A stretch of DNA of 6,037 nt from Deltaproteobacteria bacterium. GTDB lineage: Bacteria; Desulfobacterota; Dissulfuribacteria; Dissulfuribacterales; UBA3076. Each line of letters begins with the position of its first letter. The stretch's first letter is position 1. The notes beneath the pieces are model-generated. The model was not told the DNA's origin and searched no databases. It saw nothing but the letters and a program-made list of their open reading frames with translations. Below, in pieces: positions 1-5,878 of this stretch. Both the position numbers and the translations under genes were made by a program. The DNA is taken from contig WTCF01000010.1 of assembly GCA_013138705.1 (NCBI GenBank), forward strand, positions 1 through 6,037. Direction: 5' to 3'.

Positions 1-1310
1 CTCAAATCGATCTCAGGCCTGTTCGTGATCCCGAGGCCCTTGCAAATCAGACTATAGAATGTGCTATCCTGAAGTGTAATCGCCGCAGAGAGAATGTCGT
101 GGTTTCCCGCAGGTTCCTTCTGGAGAAAGAGATGGCAGAAAAAAGGGTTAATACCTTGACTTCTCTTGAGGAAGGGCAGGTCATAGAAGGAGATGTCAAA
201 AACATCACGGATTATGGCGTATTTGTGGATCTTGGAGGGATCGATGGGCTTCTCCATATCACCGACATGTCATGGGGACGCGTAGAACATCCTTCCAGGC
301 TCTTTAATGTGGGTGACACAATTAAAGTGAAGATTCTCACATTTGATCGTGAAAGTGAAAAGGTTTCCTTGGGCATGAAGCAGCTTACGGAGGATCCTTG
401 GCTGCGAGTGGAAGAGAAGTACCCTATGGGAGAAAAAGTGACCGGCAAGGTAGTAAGCCTTACTGATTACGGTGTATTTATTGAGCTCGAGGAAGGCGTA
501 GAGGGCCTAATCCATGTGTCTGAAATGTCGTGGACAAAGCGTATACGTCACCCCTCCCAGATGGTTAATGTGGGAGATATTGTCAAGGCAGTTGTACTCA
601 AGGTTGACTCCAAGGCTCAGAGGATATCTCTTGGGCTAAAGCAGATAGAACCCAACCCCTGGGATCTGGTTCAGGATCGCTATCCAATTGGTACGGTGAT
701 TGAGGGAGCTGTAAAGAATATCACTGAGTTCGGTCTATTCATAGGCATTGAGGAAGGTATAGACGGGCTTGTTCATATCTCAGACCTTTCCTGGAGCAAA
801 AGGATCAAACATCCCAATGAGATTTATAAAAAAGGGGAGGCTATCCAGGCCGTAGTGCTCAATATCGATAAGGAAAAAGAACGTTTTTCCCTGGGCGTTA
901 AACAGCTTCATCCTGATCCGTGGGAGTCGGCTCCTGAGAGATATCCTGTTGATAGCCAGGTTGCAGGCAAGGTGACGAATGTAACGGATTTTGGGGTATT
1001 TGTTGAGCTTGAAGAAGGAGTGGAGGGCCTGATTCACATTTCTGAGTTGGGACCCGGCAAGATCAAGACACCGGTTGGAATGTTTCAGGTAGGAGATGAA
1101 ATCAGTGCCAAGGTTATCCATGTAGCCCCCCTGGAGAGGCGTATAGGGCTCTCTGTTAAGCGGATATCTGAAGATGAGGAGCGTTCACATTTTGATGACT
1201 ACAGCGGTATCAACAAGTCTGCCGGTACTACTTTGGGCAGCTTGCTGCAGGAAGAATTAGTACAGCACAATCGTGCTCGCTCTGAGGAAGACAAGGGCCA
1301 GGAAGAATAA
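1..1310 (+). CDS. rpsA: 30S ribosomal protein S1, C-terminal part (5' end outside window)
   Basis: S1 binds mRNA on the 30S subunit and helps recruit leaders to the ribosome through repeated S1/OB-fold domains. The reading frame is open from the left edge (first full codon at base 3) to TAA at 1308-1310, giving 435 visible residues. The GTG at 99 is only an internal codon: the 32 codons before it read as S1 (DLRPVRD, then NRRRENVVVSRR), the usual end of domain 2 and its linker. Four complete S1 domains follow, at about visible residues 58-127, 143-213, 230-300 and 317-386. Each has the TDYGVF/TDFGVF-type strand, a GL(I/L/V)H(I/V)S or GLLHITD motif and a closing SLG/GLS strand. The linkers carry the typical DPW or NPW. 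An acidic tail of about 48 residues ends the protein. The sixth domain keeps a standard S1 motif, unlike the degenerate one in E. coli. It is first in a rpsA-sppA-IHF operon. Confidence 0.97.
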   Translation, partial: QIDLRPVRDPEALANQTIECAILKCNRRRENVVVSRRFLLEKEMAEKRVNTLTSLEEGQVIEGDVKNITDYGVFVDLGGIDGLLHITDMSWGRVEHPSRLFNVGDTIKVKILTFDRESEKVSLGMKQLTEDPWLRVEEKYPMGEKVTGKVVSLTDYGVFIELEEGVEGLIHVSEMSWTKRIRHPSQMVNVGDIVKAVVLKVDSKAQRISLGLKQIEPNPWDLVQDRYPIGTVIEGAVKNITEFGLFIGIEEGIDGLVHISDLSWSKRIKHPNEIYKKGEAIQAVVLNIDKEKERFSLGVKQLHPDPWESAPERYPVDSQVAGKVTNVTDFGVFVELEEGVEGLIHISELGPGKIKTPVGMFQVGDEISAKVIHVAPLERRIGLSVKRISEDEERSHFDDYSGINKSAGTTLGSLLQEELVQHNRARSEEDKGQEE

Positions 1311-1319
1311 GCCGGGATA

Positions 1320-2255
1320 ATGGAAGAGTTGCGGACACGCAAAGAACGCCGATATGCCCATCCATTATTGGTAGCTCTGGCCACTATCGGAGTGTTCACC
1401 ATACTCATCACAGTGGCCTTTTTTCTGTTAATATTATGGACAACAAGGGGCGTGGTTAGCGGTCCTTCGATCTACCACGGAGATAAAATCGGAGTGGTGG
1501 ATATCAAAGGTCTCATCACTGAGCCCGAGGCTACCATAAAGGCCCTGCGGGATTTTCGATATAATCAGAAAATTAAGGCCGTGGTAATCCGCATAAACAG
1601 CCCTGGTGGTGCAGTTGGGGCGTCTCAGGAACTATATGAAGAGATCCTCAGGCTGAACCAGGAAAAACCTGTAGTGGCATCTCTTGCTACAGTGGCAGCA
1701 TCAGGTGGGTACTATGCGTCTTTAGGTGCCAGACATATTGTGGCCAACCCCGGCACGGTGACGGCAAGTATCGGGGTTATTATGAAGGTGCCCAATATAG
1801 AAGGTCTGCTGGAAAAACTCGGGATCAAGACAACCGTAGTCAAGAGCGGGACTTTCAAGGATTTGGGTTCCATCACCAGAGATATGACAGAAGATGAACG
1901 GGCCTTGCTCCAGGGAGTAATGCAAGATATACAGAAACAATTCGTAACGGCAGTAGCCAAGAGTCGAAAGCTCCCTGAAGAGCAGGTTTCAGCCATTGCT
2001 GACGGACGTATTATGACAGGTCATCAGGCCCTGGATGCCAAACTGGTAGACGAGTTGGGCAACTTCAGCGTGGCTGTAGATAAGGCTGCCGGTCTGGCGG
2101 GAATAGAAGGAAGGCCTGAACTCGTCTATCCCAAGAAAGACCGCATTTCAATCATGAGGGAGCTTTTACAGAAAGAAGGGGCAAAGACCTTGGGTAATGC
2201 TCTCCGGCAGTTACTGGGATCTCCCGCAGACAGTCCGGTTTCCTATGGGATCTGA
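1320..2255 (+). CDS. sppA: Signal peptide peptidase SppA (short, single-domain, membrane-anchored serine protease)
   Basis: SppA degrades signal peptides left in the inner membrane after preprotein processing, using a Ser/Lys dyad (family S49). The 311-residue product matches the short SppA form in Gram-positive and delta-type bacteria, not the tandem 67-kDa E. coli form. A basic N-terminus (RTRKERRY) precedes one TM helix at about residues 16-41, so the catalytic domain should lie outside the cytoplasm. RINSPGG (91-97), the nucleophile motif AASGGYYAS with Ser128, and KSGTFKDLGS with Lys180 are all present. The 52-residue spacing fits the dyad of short bacterial SppA proteins. The VDELG segment near 243-247 is also typical. 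The start is well fixed: ATG lies 9 bases after the rpsA stop, in the same frame, so no upstream extension is possible. The Shine-Dalgarno is poor (AGGAAG about 14 bases upstream, inside rpsA), suggesting translational coupling to rpsA. No key residue is missing. Confidence 0.95.
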   Translation: MEELRTRKERRYAHPLLVALATIGVFTILITVAFFLLILWTTRGVVSGPSIYHGDKIGVVDIKGLITEPEATIKALRDFRYNQKIKAVVIRINSPGGAVGASQELYEEILRLNQEKPVVASLATVAASGGYYASLGARHIVANPGTVTASIGVIMKVPNIEGLLEKLGIKTTVVKSGTFKDLGSITRDMTEDERALLQGVMQDIQKQFVTAVAKSRKLPEEQVSAIADGRIMTGHQALDAKLVDELGNFSVAVDKAAGLAGIEGRPELVYPKKDRISIMRELLQKEGAKTLGNALRQLLGSPADSPVSYGI

Positions 2256-2550
2256 TCAACAGCCACAGTCTATATTGAAGGGTGATCTTGTTGCCCGGTT
2301 GCAGCAGGGTTTTTCGCAACACATGAAAAAAGACCTCGAAACAGTAGTTGACGTGGTCTTTGACGCGATGATTTCAGCACTTAAAGAAAAAAGAAGGATA
2401 GAAATCAGGAGGATAGGAAGTTTTTCACTACATAGGCAAAAAAGGCGTGAATTTGTAAACCCAAAGACAGGTGGACTCACAATATGCCCTTCAAGTTACC
2501 GCGTAGTTTTCAAGACAGGCAAGGACTTGAAGTCTAATTCTCTTCCATAA
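2245..2550 (+). CDS. IHF/HU-family DNA-bending protein (IHF beta-like)
   Basis: A small nucleoid-associated protein that would bind and bend DNA as a dimer. The chosen ATG gives 101 residues; homology begins about residue 10 (ILKGDLVARL, equivalent to the MTKSELIERL start of IHF), so there is a short N-terminal extension. An in-frame TTG at 2275 would give a 91-residue protein nearer the family norm. An upstream frame extension to 2197 exists but lies wholly within sppA and is unlikely to be used. Visible marks are the two N-terminal helices, RIEIRRIGSFSL (51-62) and VNPKTG (71-76) with the conserved arm Pro73 that intercalates into DNA, and the closing FKTGKDLK. The canonical GFGSF reads RIGSF here. 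The ATG overlaps the sppA end by 11 bases and has no clear Shine-Dalgarno, which suggests coupling to sppA. The rpsA-ihfB neighbourhood is conserved in Proteobacteria, supporting an IHF beta role; HU cannot be excluded. Confidence 0.9.
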   Translation: MGSDQQPQSILKGDLVARLQQGFSQHMKKDLETVVDVVFDAMISALKEKRRIEIRRIGSFSLHRQKRREFVNPKTGGLTICPSSYRVVFKTGKDLKSNSLP

Positions 2551-2565
2551 TTCAGGACTCAATAT

Positions 2566-3186
2566 TCAAAATTCAGCATCTGTAAAGATCGAGCAGTCAC
2601 CCTTACCCTTTCTGAGCACCAGGGGCTCGTCATTTACCAACGATATAACGCTTGATGGCACCGCAGGAATAATTCCGCTGTCTACGACCATAGCCAATCT
2701 CTTTCCCAAGACTTCATTAATTTCTTTGGGATCTGACCATACAGGTCCATCACCTATGACGGCTGAGGTGCTTATGAGCGGGTTTCCCAGTGCCTCAGCT
2801 ATTGCCTCACAAACCGGGTGAGCTGGAATACGAATTCCAACAGTGCGGCGTTTTGTAAGCATCATTTTGGGGACTTCCCGGGATCCCTGCAGAATAAAGG
2901 TGTAAGGGCCGGGCAAAAAACGTCTCAATATTCGGTAGGCATAGTCTGTCACAAAGGCATATTTGCTTATATCTCTGAGATCTGCGCATACAAAACTGAA
3001 GGGTGAGCTTTTATGGAGCCCCTTGATCTGATAAATCCGTCCGATTGCTTTCTTGTTAAAGATATCAGCTCCTATGCCATAACAGGTATCTGTGGGATAT
3101 ACGATTATTTCTCCCCTTCTCAAGACCTCTGCCACCCTGTTTATCTGTCGAGGACGGGGCCTTTGCGGGTCTATTTCCAGTAACAA
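2566..3186 (-). CDS. yciO: YciO-type protein of the Sua5/YciO/YrdC family (possible threonylcarbamoyl-AMP synthase)
   Basis: The family includes TsaC/Sua5, which make threonylcarbamoyl-AMP for the t6A tRNA modification; the role of the YciO branch is unsettled. The 206-residue product equals the length of E. coli YciO as I remember it and aligns along its length. Matching segments are IIVYPTDTCYGIG (27-39), LPGPYTFILQGSREVP (91-106), RRTVGIRIPAHP (113-124), NPLISTSAV (135-143) and PSSVISLV (177-184). Two TsaC/Sua5 signatures differ: KGR is KGL (55-57), and the Asn of STSAN is Val143, both as expected for YciO. Unlike E. coli YciO, the Lys of the KG(R) motif is retained. No C-terminal Sua5 domain is present. 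The start is TTG at 3186-3184, fixed by two in-frame TAA codons directly upstream and a strong GGAGGA (3198-3193) six bases before it. The gene is convergent with the IHF gene (15-base gap) and divergent from fhs. Whether it supplies t6A depends on whether a true TsaC exists elsewhere. Confidence 0.87.
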   Translation of the reverse strand: MLLEIDPQRPRPRQINRVAEVLRRGEIIVYPTDTCYGIGADIFNKKAIGRIYQIKGLHKSSPFSFVCADLRDISKYAFVTDYAYRILRRFLPGPYTFILQGSREVPKMMLTKRRTVGIRIPAHPVCEAIAEALGNPLISTSAVIGDGPVWSDPKEINEVLGKRLAMVVDSGIIPAVPSSVISLVNDEPLVLRKGKGDCSIFTDAEF

Positions 3187-3310
3187 TTATTATCCTCCAC
3201 GATTTTCCCCAGCCCTTATTGAAAAAAAAATCCATCTAGGGTAGTTAATAGAGTCTGGGATTAACAAATTCTGTTTCAGTTATCTACCTGGTACGAATTA
3301 AGACCCACAA

Positions 3311-3380
3311 ACCCGGACATTCTCCTTCAACAGGGACTTTTTTTAATAAATGGGAACTCCCATTTATATCATGTCCGGGT
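3311..3380 (+). repeat. Perfect 10-bp inverted repeat enclosing a 50-base segment in the fhs leader
   Basis: ACCCGGACAT (3311-3320) and ATGTCCGGGT (3371-3380) are exact reverse complements separated by 50 bases. In RNA they could form a GC-rich outer stem that encloses a U7 tract (3338-3344) and a second perfect hairpin (3346-3367). The right arm ends 36 bases before the fhs start codon. The short outer alternative AGACCC (3301-3306) with GGGTCT (3377-3382) would compete with the stem. The arms could instead be half-sites of a DNA-binding regulator, or short terminal repeats of a decayed element, although no flanking target duplication is visible. Confidence 0.7.
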
Positions 3381-3410
3381 CTACGTCCAGAAATTTTTAC
3401 AAAGGAGAAT
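3319..3410 (+). promoter_or_regulatory. Candidate anti-Shine-Dalgarno / Shine-Dalgarno pairing controlling fhs translation
   Basis: The fhs ribosome site AAGGAGAAT (3402-3410; the AGGAG core lies nine bases before ATG 3417) has an exact nine-base complement, ATTCTCCTT, at 3319-3327. The complement overlaps the left arm of the outer inverted repeat by two bases and otherwise lies in the region that stem would enclose. Pairing of both would therefore make a pseudoknot, or the two pairings would exclude each other. This is the geometry expected of a leader that hides or exposes the ribosome site. The complementarity is seen directly; a regulatory role is inference. I do not recognise a known riboswitch class. 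Confidence 0.5.
3346..3367 (+). repeat. Nested perfect hairpin in the fhs leader
   Basis: ATAAATGGG (3346-3354) and CCCATTTAT (3359-3367) are perfectly complementary around the four-base loop AACT. The hairpin sits inside the 3311-3380 inverted repeat, three bases before its right arm, so the two stems would nearly stack. It is followed by ATC, not a T run, so it is not an intrinsic terminator. It may be part of a leader RNA fold or a palindromic operator. Confidence 0.65.
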
Positions 3411-3416
3411 CTTCTT

Positions 3417-5180
3417 ATGAGACTAGATCCAACTAAAATGAAAGACTGGCAGATTTCCGAAGCTGCCGAAGAAAACATGAAGACCGTATATCAGCTTGGT
3501 GAGGAATTGGCTCTTGAAAAGGAAGAGCTTCTTCCTTATGGCCACCATGTGGCAAAGATCGATTATGCCAAGGTGTTAGAACGTCTCAAGGACAAGCCGG
3601 AAGGGAAGTACATCGACGTGACTGCTATTACACCCACTCCTCTGGGTGAGGGTAAGAGCACCTGTGCAGTGGGTCTTATGGAAGGCCTCGGGAAGAGGGG
3701 CAGGAACGTGATAGGCGCCATACGGCAGCCATCCGGGGGTCCCACTTTCAATATCAAGGGCAGCGCGGCAGGAGGGGGGCTTTCGCTGGTTATTCCTCTT
3801 TCGAGATTCTCTCTCGGGCTCACAGGTGATATCAACGCCATTATGAATGCCCATAATCTGGGCATGACCGCCTTGACTGCCCGCATGCAGCACGAGTCCA
3901 ACTATACAGACGAACAGTTGGGCCGGAGGGGACTAAAGCGTCTCAATATCCATCCCAAGAGCGTGGAGTTCAAGTGGATAATGGATTTCTGCGCACAGGC
4001 CCTGAGAAACATTACGCTTGGATTGGGGGGCCGGATGGACGGGCTTACCATGCAGAGCGGGTTCAACATAGCCGTGAGCTCGGAAATCATGGCGATACTT
4101 GCCATAGCAAATGACCTCAAGGATCTCAGAGAACGTATGGGCCGTATAGTGCTTGCCTATGATCGTACAGGGAAACCCGTTACGACGGAAGATCTTGAAG
4201 TGGCCGGCGCCATGACCGCCTGGATGGTAGAGGCCATCAATCCCAACCTCATGCAGACTGTTGAAGGTCAGCCCTGCCTGGTCCACGCAGGACCGTTTGC
4301 AAATATTGCCATAGGCCAGTCTTCTGTCATTGCCGACAGGATAGGATTAAAGCTTACTGACTACCTGGTAACTGAGAGCGGCTTTGGCGCTGATATCGGC
4401 TTTGAGAAATTCTGGAACCTGAAGTGTCGCTTCAGCGGGCTCAAACCCAACTGCGCGGTAATAGTGGCCACCATCAGAGCCCTAAAATGCCACGGCGGAG
4501 CGCCCATACCCCGCCCGGGCCGTCCGATGCCAGAGGAGTACAATGGTGAGAATGTAGAGTGGGTGGAGAAGGGATGCGCCAATCTGATCCATCATATTGA
4601 GACTGTAAAAAAGGCAGGCATCAATCCTGTGGTCTGTATTAATGCCTTTTACAATGATACCAAGGACGAGATCGCCGTGGTTCGCAGGATGAGCGAGCAG
4701 GCCGGTGCGCGGGCGGCCGTGTCCGAGCACTGGCTGAAGGGTGGAGACGGTGCGCTGGAATTCGCAGACGCAGTTGTCGATGCCTGTGAAGAAAAGAGCG
4801 AATTCCGCCTCCTCTACGATCTTGATATGCCCATTCGCGAGCGCATAGAGCTGATCACCAGGGAGGTATATGGCGGGGACGGCGTTACCTACACTCCGGA
4901 GGCCCTTGCCAAGGCCAAGGCCATGGAACAGGATCCTGAGATCGCCAAGCTGGGGACCTGCATGGTGAAGACCCACCTCAGCCTAGCAGACGACCCGAAC
5001 ATCAAGGGCGTACCCAAGGGATGGAACCTGCTTGTACGGGATATACTGACCTACAAAGGTGCGGGTTTCGTGGTCCCGGTCGCCGGTGCCATAAGCCTCA
5101 TGCCAGGAACCGGCTCTGATCCGGCCTATCGCAGGATCGATATAGATACGGAGACCGGAAAGGTAAGCGGTCTTTTCTAG
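3417..5180 (+). CDS. fhs: Formate-tetrahydrofolate ligase (10-formyl-THF synthetase), long form
   Basis: Catalyses formate + ATP + tetrahydrofolate to 10-formyl-THF + ADP + Pi in the cytoplasm, feeding the methyl branch of the Wood-Ljungdahl pathway (or running in reverse) and C1 biosynthesis. The 587-residue length exceeds the usual bacterial ~557. Extra segments near 361-376 ([16 protein letters not shown]) and 522-534 resemble the synthetase domain of eukaryotic C1-THF synthase. Present are the P-loop [11 protein letters not shown] (72-82), RQPSGGPTF (103-111) with the formyl-phosphate-binding Arg, [20 protein letters not shown] (317-328), [12 protein letters not shown] and the C-terminal SGLF. 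Several normally invariant residues differ: TGDIH is TGDIN (Asn140), NDR is CAQ (192-194), FDISVASE is FNIAVSSE (Asn217), and NIAHG is NIAIG (Ile299). The ATG has a strong AAAGGAGAA nine bases upstream. The gene stands alone behind a structured leader and ends at a strong terminator. The family call is secure, but full activity is not. Confidence 0.95.
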   Translation: MRLDPTKMKDWQISEAAEENMKTVYQLGEELALEKEELLPYGHHVAKIDYAKVLERLKDKPEGKYIDVTAITPTPLGEGKSTCAVGLMEGLGKRGRNVIGAIRQPSGGPTFNIKGSAAGGGLSLVIPLSRFSLGLTGDINAIMNAHNLGMTALTARMQHESNYTDEQLGRRGLKRLNIHPKSVEFKWIMDFCAQALRNITLGLGGRMDGLTMQSGFNIAVSSEIMAILAIANDLKDLRERMGRIVLAYDRTGKPVTTEDLEVAGAMTAWMVEAINPNLMQTVEGQPCLVHAGPFANIAIGQSSVIADRIGLKLTDYLVTESGFGADIGFEKFWNLKCRFSGLKPNCAVIVATIRALKCHGGAPIPRPGRPMPEEYNGENVEWVEKGCANLIHHIETVKKAGINPVVCINAFYNDTKDEIAVVRRMSEQAGARAAVSEHWLKGGDGALEFADAVVDACEEKSEFRLLYDLDMPIRERIELITREVYGGDGVTYTPEALAKAKAMEQDPEIAKLGTCMVKTHLSLADDPNIKGVPKGWNLLVRDILTYKGAGFVVPVAGAISLMPGTGSDPAYRRIDIDTETGKVSGLF

Positions 5181-5200
5181 ACCAAGAAAAAAATAACTAT

Positions 5201-5229
5201 GCCCCCGGAAAGATTGCTCCGGGGGCTTT
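5201..5229 (+). terminator. Intrinsic terminator after fhs, possibly bidirectional
   Basis: GCCCCCGGA (5201-5209) and TCCGGGGGC (5218-5226) form a perfect 9-bp GC-rich stem with an 8-base loop, followed by TTT. It starts 21 bases after the fhs stop. On the opposite strand the hairpin is followed, after a few bases, by a T-rich stretch (complement of the A run at 5186-5193), so it could also stop transcription coming leftward from the small membrane-protein gene at 5257-5511. Confidence 0.9.
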
Positions 5230-5256
5230 GGATCGTGGTGCGCGCTTTCAGCGTGG

Positions 5257-5511
5257 TCAATTTTCTTCAGCAGTAGGAATTAAATTGAAACGCAGATAAA
5301 GGGTAAAGGCGAGATGAAGGACTACGCTAAAGACAAATAATAGTGTAGCGATTTCTTTAATACGAGGCCAGGGTATGAAACCGGCATATAAGACCACAAC
5401 TGAAAGTGCCGCAGATACCCAAAAAATTTTTGATGTCCATAAGTCCAATCGTTCAATGGGCTTATAATATCGGTCAATTCCATCGATTCTCTCGCTATCG
5501 CATGTGTTCAT
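5257..5511 (-). CDS. Small two-TM membrane protein of unknown function (possibly a truncated effector)
   Basis: An 84-residue product with a charged N-terminus (about residues 1-26, MNTCDSERIDGIDRYYKPIE) and two hydrophobic segments at about 27-47 and 53-76, joined by the short loop PWPR. A short tail, LIPTAEEN, ends the protein. Both termini should be on the same, probably cytoplasmic, side. I cannot assign a family with certainty. The charged N-terminus followed by two close TM helices resembles the opening of 2TM effector proteins such as SLATT-like ones, which usually continue with a cytoplasmic domain absent here; truncation is therefore possible. The ATG lacks a recognisable Shine-Dalgarno. 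It lies 26 bases downstream of the remnant at 5538-5696 on the same strand, and its stop lies about 30 bases from the fhs terminator. Base composition is AT-richer than fhs. Confidence 0.6.
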   Translation of the reverse strand: MNTCDSERIDGIDRYYKPIERLDLWTSKIFWVSAALSVVVLYAGFIPWPRIKEIATLLFVFSVVLHLAFTLYLRFNLIPTAEEN

Positions 5512-5537
5512 AGTTCAGACTTTATTTGTTGTGGCTA

Positions 5538-5696
5538 TCAGTAACGATAATTTGGAAAATTGCCAGCAAATACTTTATCCCACCAATAAAAAGCATCTTC
5601 TGTATTTTCTACATGTTCTGCGTCACGCGCTTTTTGAGCGCGCGTAAAGGCAGTATTCAATTTTGATGACGCATCCTCTTTTTTGGCATCGGCCAA
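5538..5696 (-). pseudogene. Probable C-terminal remnant of a larger protein (SMODS/CD-NTase-like tail)
   Basis: An open frame of 52 codons from TTG (5696-5694) to TGA (5540-5538) with no ATG, no ribosome site and an in-frame TAG four codons upstream of the TTG. The peptide is protein-like, not random: a charged helical stretch (ADAKKEDASSKL, AFTRAQKARDAEH) followed by an aromatic end, DAFYWWDKVFAGNFP (35-49). From memory, this 'helix with A..A..A, then WW/W..(V/I)FG..FP, then stop' pattern resembles the C-termini of SMODS-type CD-NTase nucleotidyltransferases of CBASS defence operons. The rest of such a gene is absent: the 180 bases upstream look non-coding, so the 5' part has been lost. It precedes the two-TM gene with a 26-base gap, as in an operon. 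Identity is tentative. Confidence 0.45.
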
Positions 5697-5878
5697 CGTA
5701 ACCTATTGAAATATAAGGGGCCACTATTCGATAATAATAGCATTTACCCCCTAAAATCGAAAAAAAGCACGAAGTTGGGTTAACGCAAATTCCTTAAAGT
5801 AAATGCCAGAATTTGCCGAAGAATAATAGCATAAAGGTAGTAGTTCGATATCCGGGTTAATTCTCGATAGGAGACAAA
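5697..5878. other. AT-rich intergenic region, probably a rearrangement scar
   Basis: No gene is seen here on either strand. The sequence is AT-rich, with the short repeat AATAATAGCAT at 5733-5743 and 5822-5832 and a weak inverted repeat, CTATT (5724-5728) with AATAG (5736-5740). It lies where the minus-strand remnant loses its 5' end, so it may mark an old deletion or insertion junction. It should hold the promoter of the plus-strand gene at 5879. Confidence 0.5.
5706..5735 (+). promoter_or_regulatory. Weak candidate sigma-70 promoter for the right-edge gene
   Basis: TTGAAA (5706-5711) and GATAAT (5730-5735) match the -35 and -10 consensus at four and five of six positions with an 18-base spacer. 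Transcription would start about 130 bases before the ATG at 5879. In AT-rich DNA such matches arise easily by chance. Confidence 0.3.

Larger units (their letters stand above)
3187..3416. other. Divergent intergenic region between the yciO-like gene and fhs
   Basis: This 230-base gap separates two divergently transcribed genes, so it should hold both promoters. The minus side has the GGAGGA ribosome site of the yciO-like gene (3193-3198) and a run of nine A at 3222-3230. The plus side carries a structured fhs leader (3311-3410, listed separately). I could not call a convincing sigma-70 promoter for either gene: TTGAAA at 3219-3224 and TTAACA at 3261-3266 are -35-like but lack a good -10 box at the right distance. 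No open reading frame of note is present. Confidence 0.7.

Noticed and set aside
99..101. GTG as the start of the S1 gene
   Set aside because: The frame is open to the left edge, and the 32 codons before it match the S1 domain 2 linker, so this is an internal codon of a gene cut by the window.
2197..2244. Longer N-terminus for the IHF/HU protein starting at 2197
   Set aside because: The extra 16 residues lie inside sppA coding sequence in another frame and show no family resemblance; the ATG at 2245 is already longer than needed.
2551..2565. Terminator between the IHF gene and the yciO-like gene
   Set aside because: The 15-base gap is AT-rich with repeated ATTCA-like words but no hairpin of useful strength.
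3288..3304. Sigma-54 promoter (CTGGTACG) upstream of fhs
   Set aside because: The -24 half is good, but the -12 half at the required distance reads AAGA instead of TTGC.
3331..3344. Attenuator terminator at CAGGGAC followed by seven T
   Set aside because: No upstream sequence forms a convincing stem ending at GGGAC; only three or four pairs are possible.
3311..3410. Known THF riboswitch
   Set aside because: Leader sequence and helix arrangement do not fit the THF riboswitch consensus as I remember it, and that class is mostly from Firmicutes.
4482..4976. 164-codon open frame on the minus strand inside fhs
   Set aside because: It is antisense to a clearly conserved coding region, has no protein-like family features and no ribosome site; it is a shadow of fhs.
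5625..5645. GC-rich hairpin ACGCGC / GCGCGT as a terminator or recombination site
   Set aside because: It lies inside the remnant reading frame, has no T tract after it on either strand, and no partner repeat bounding an element was found.
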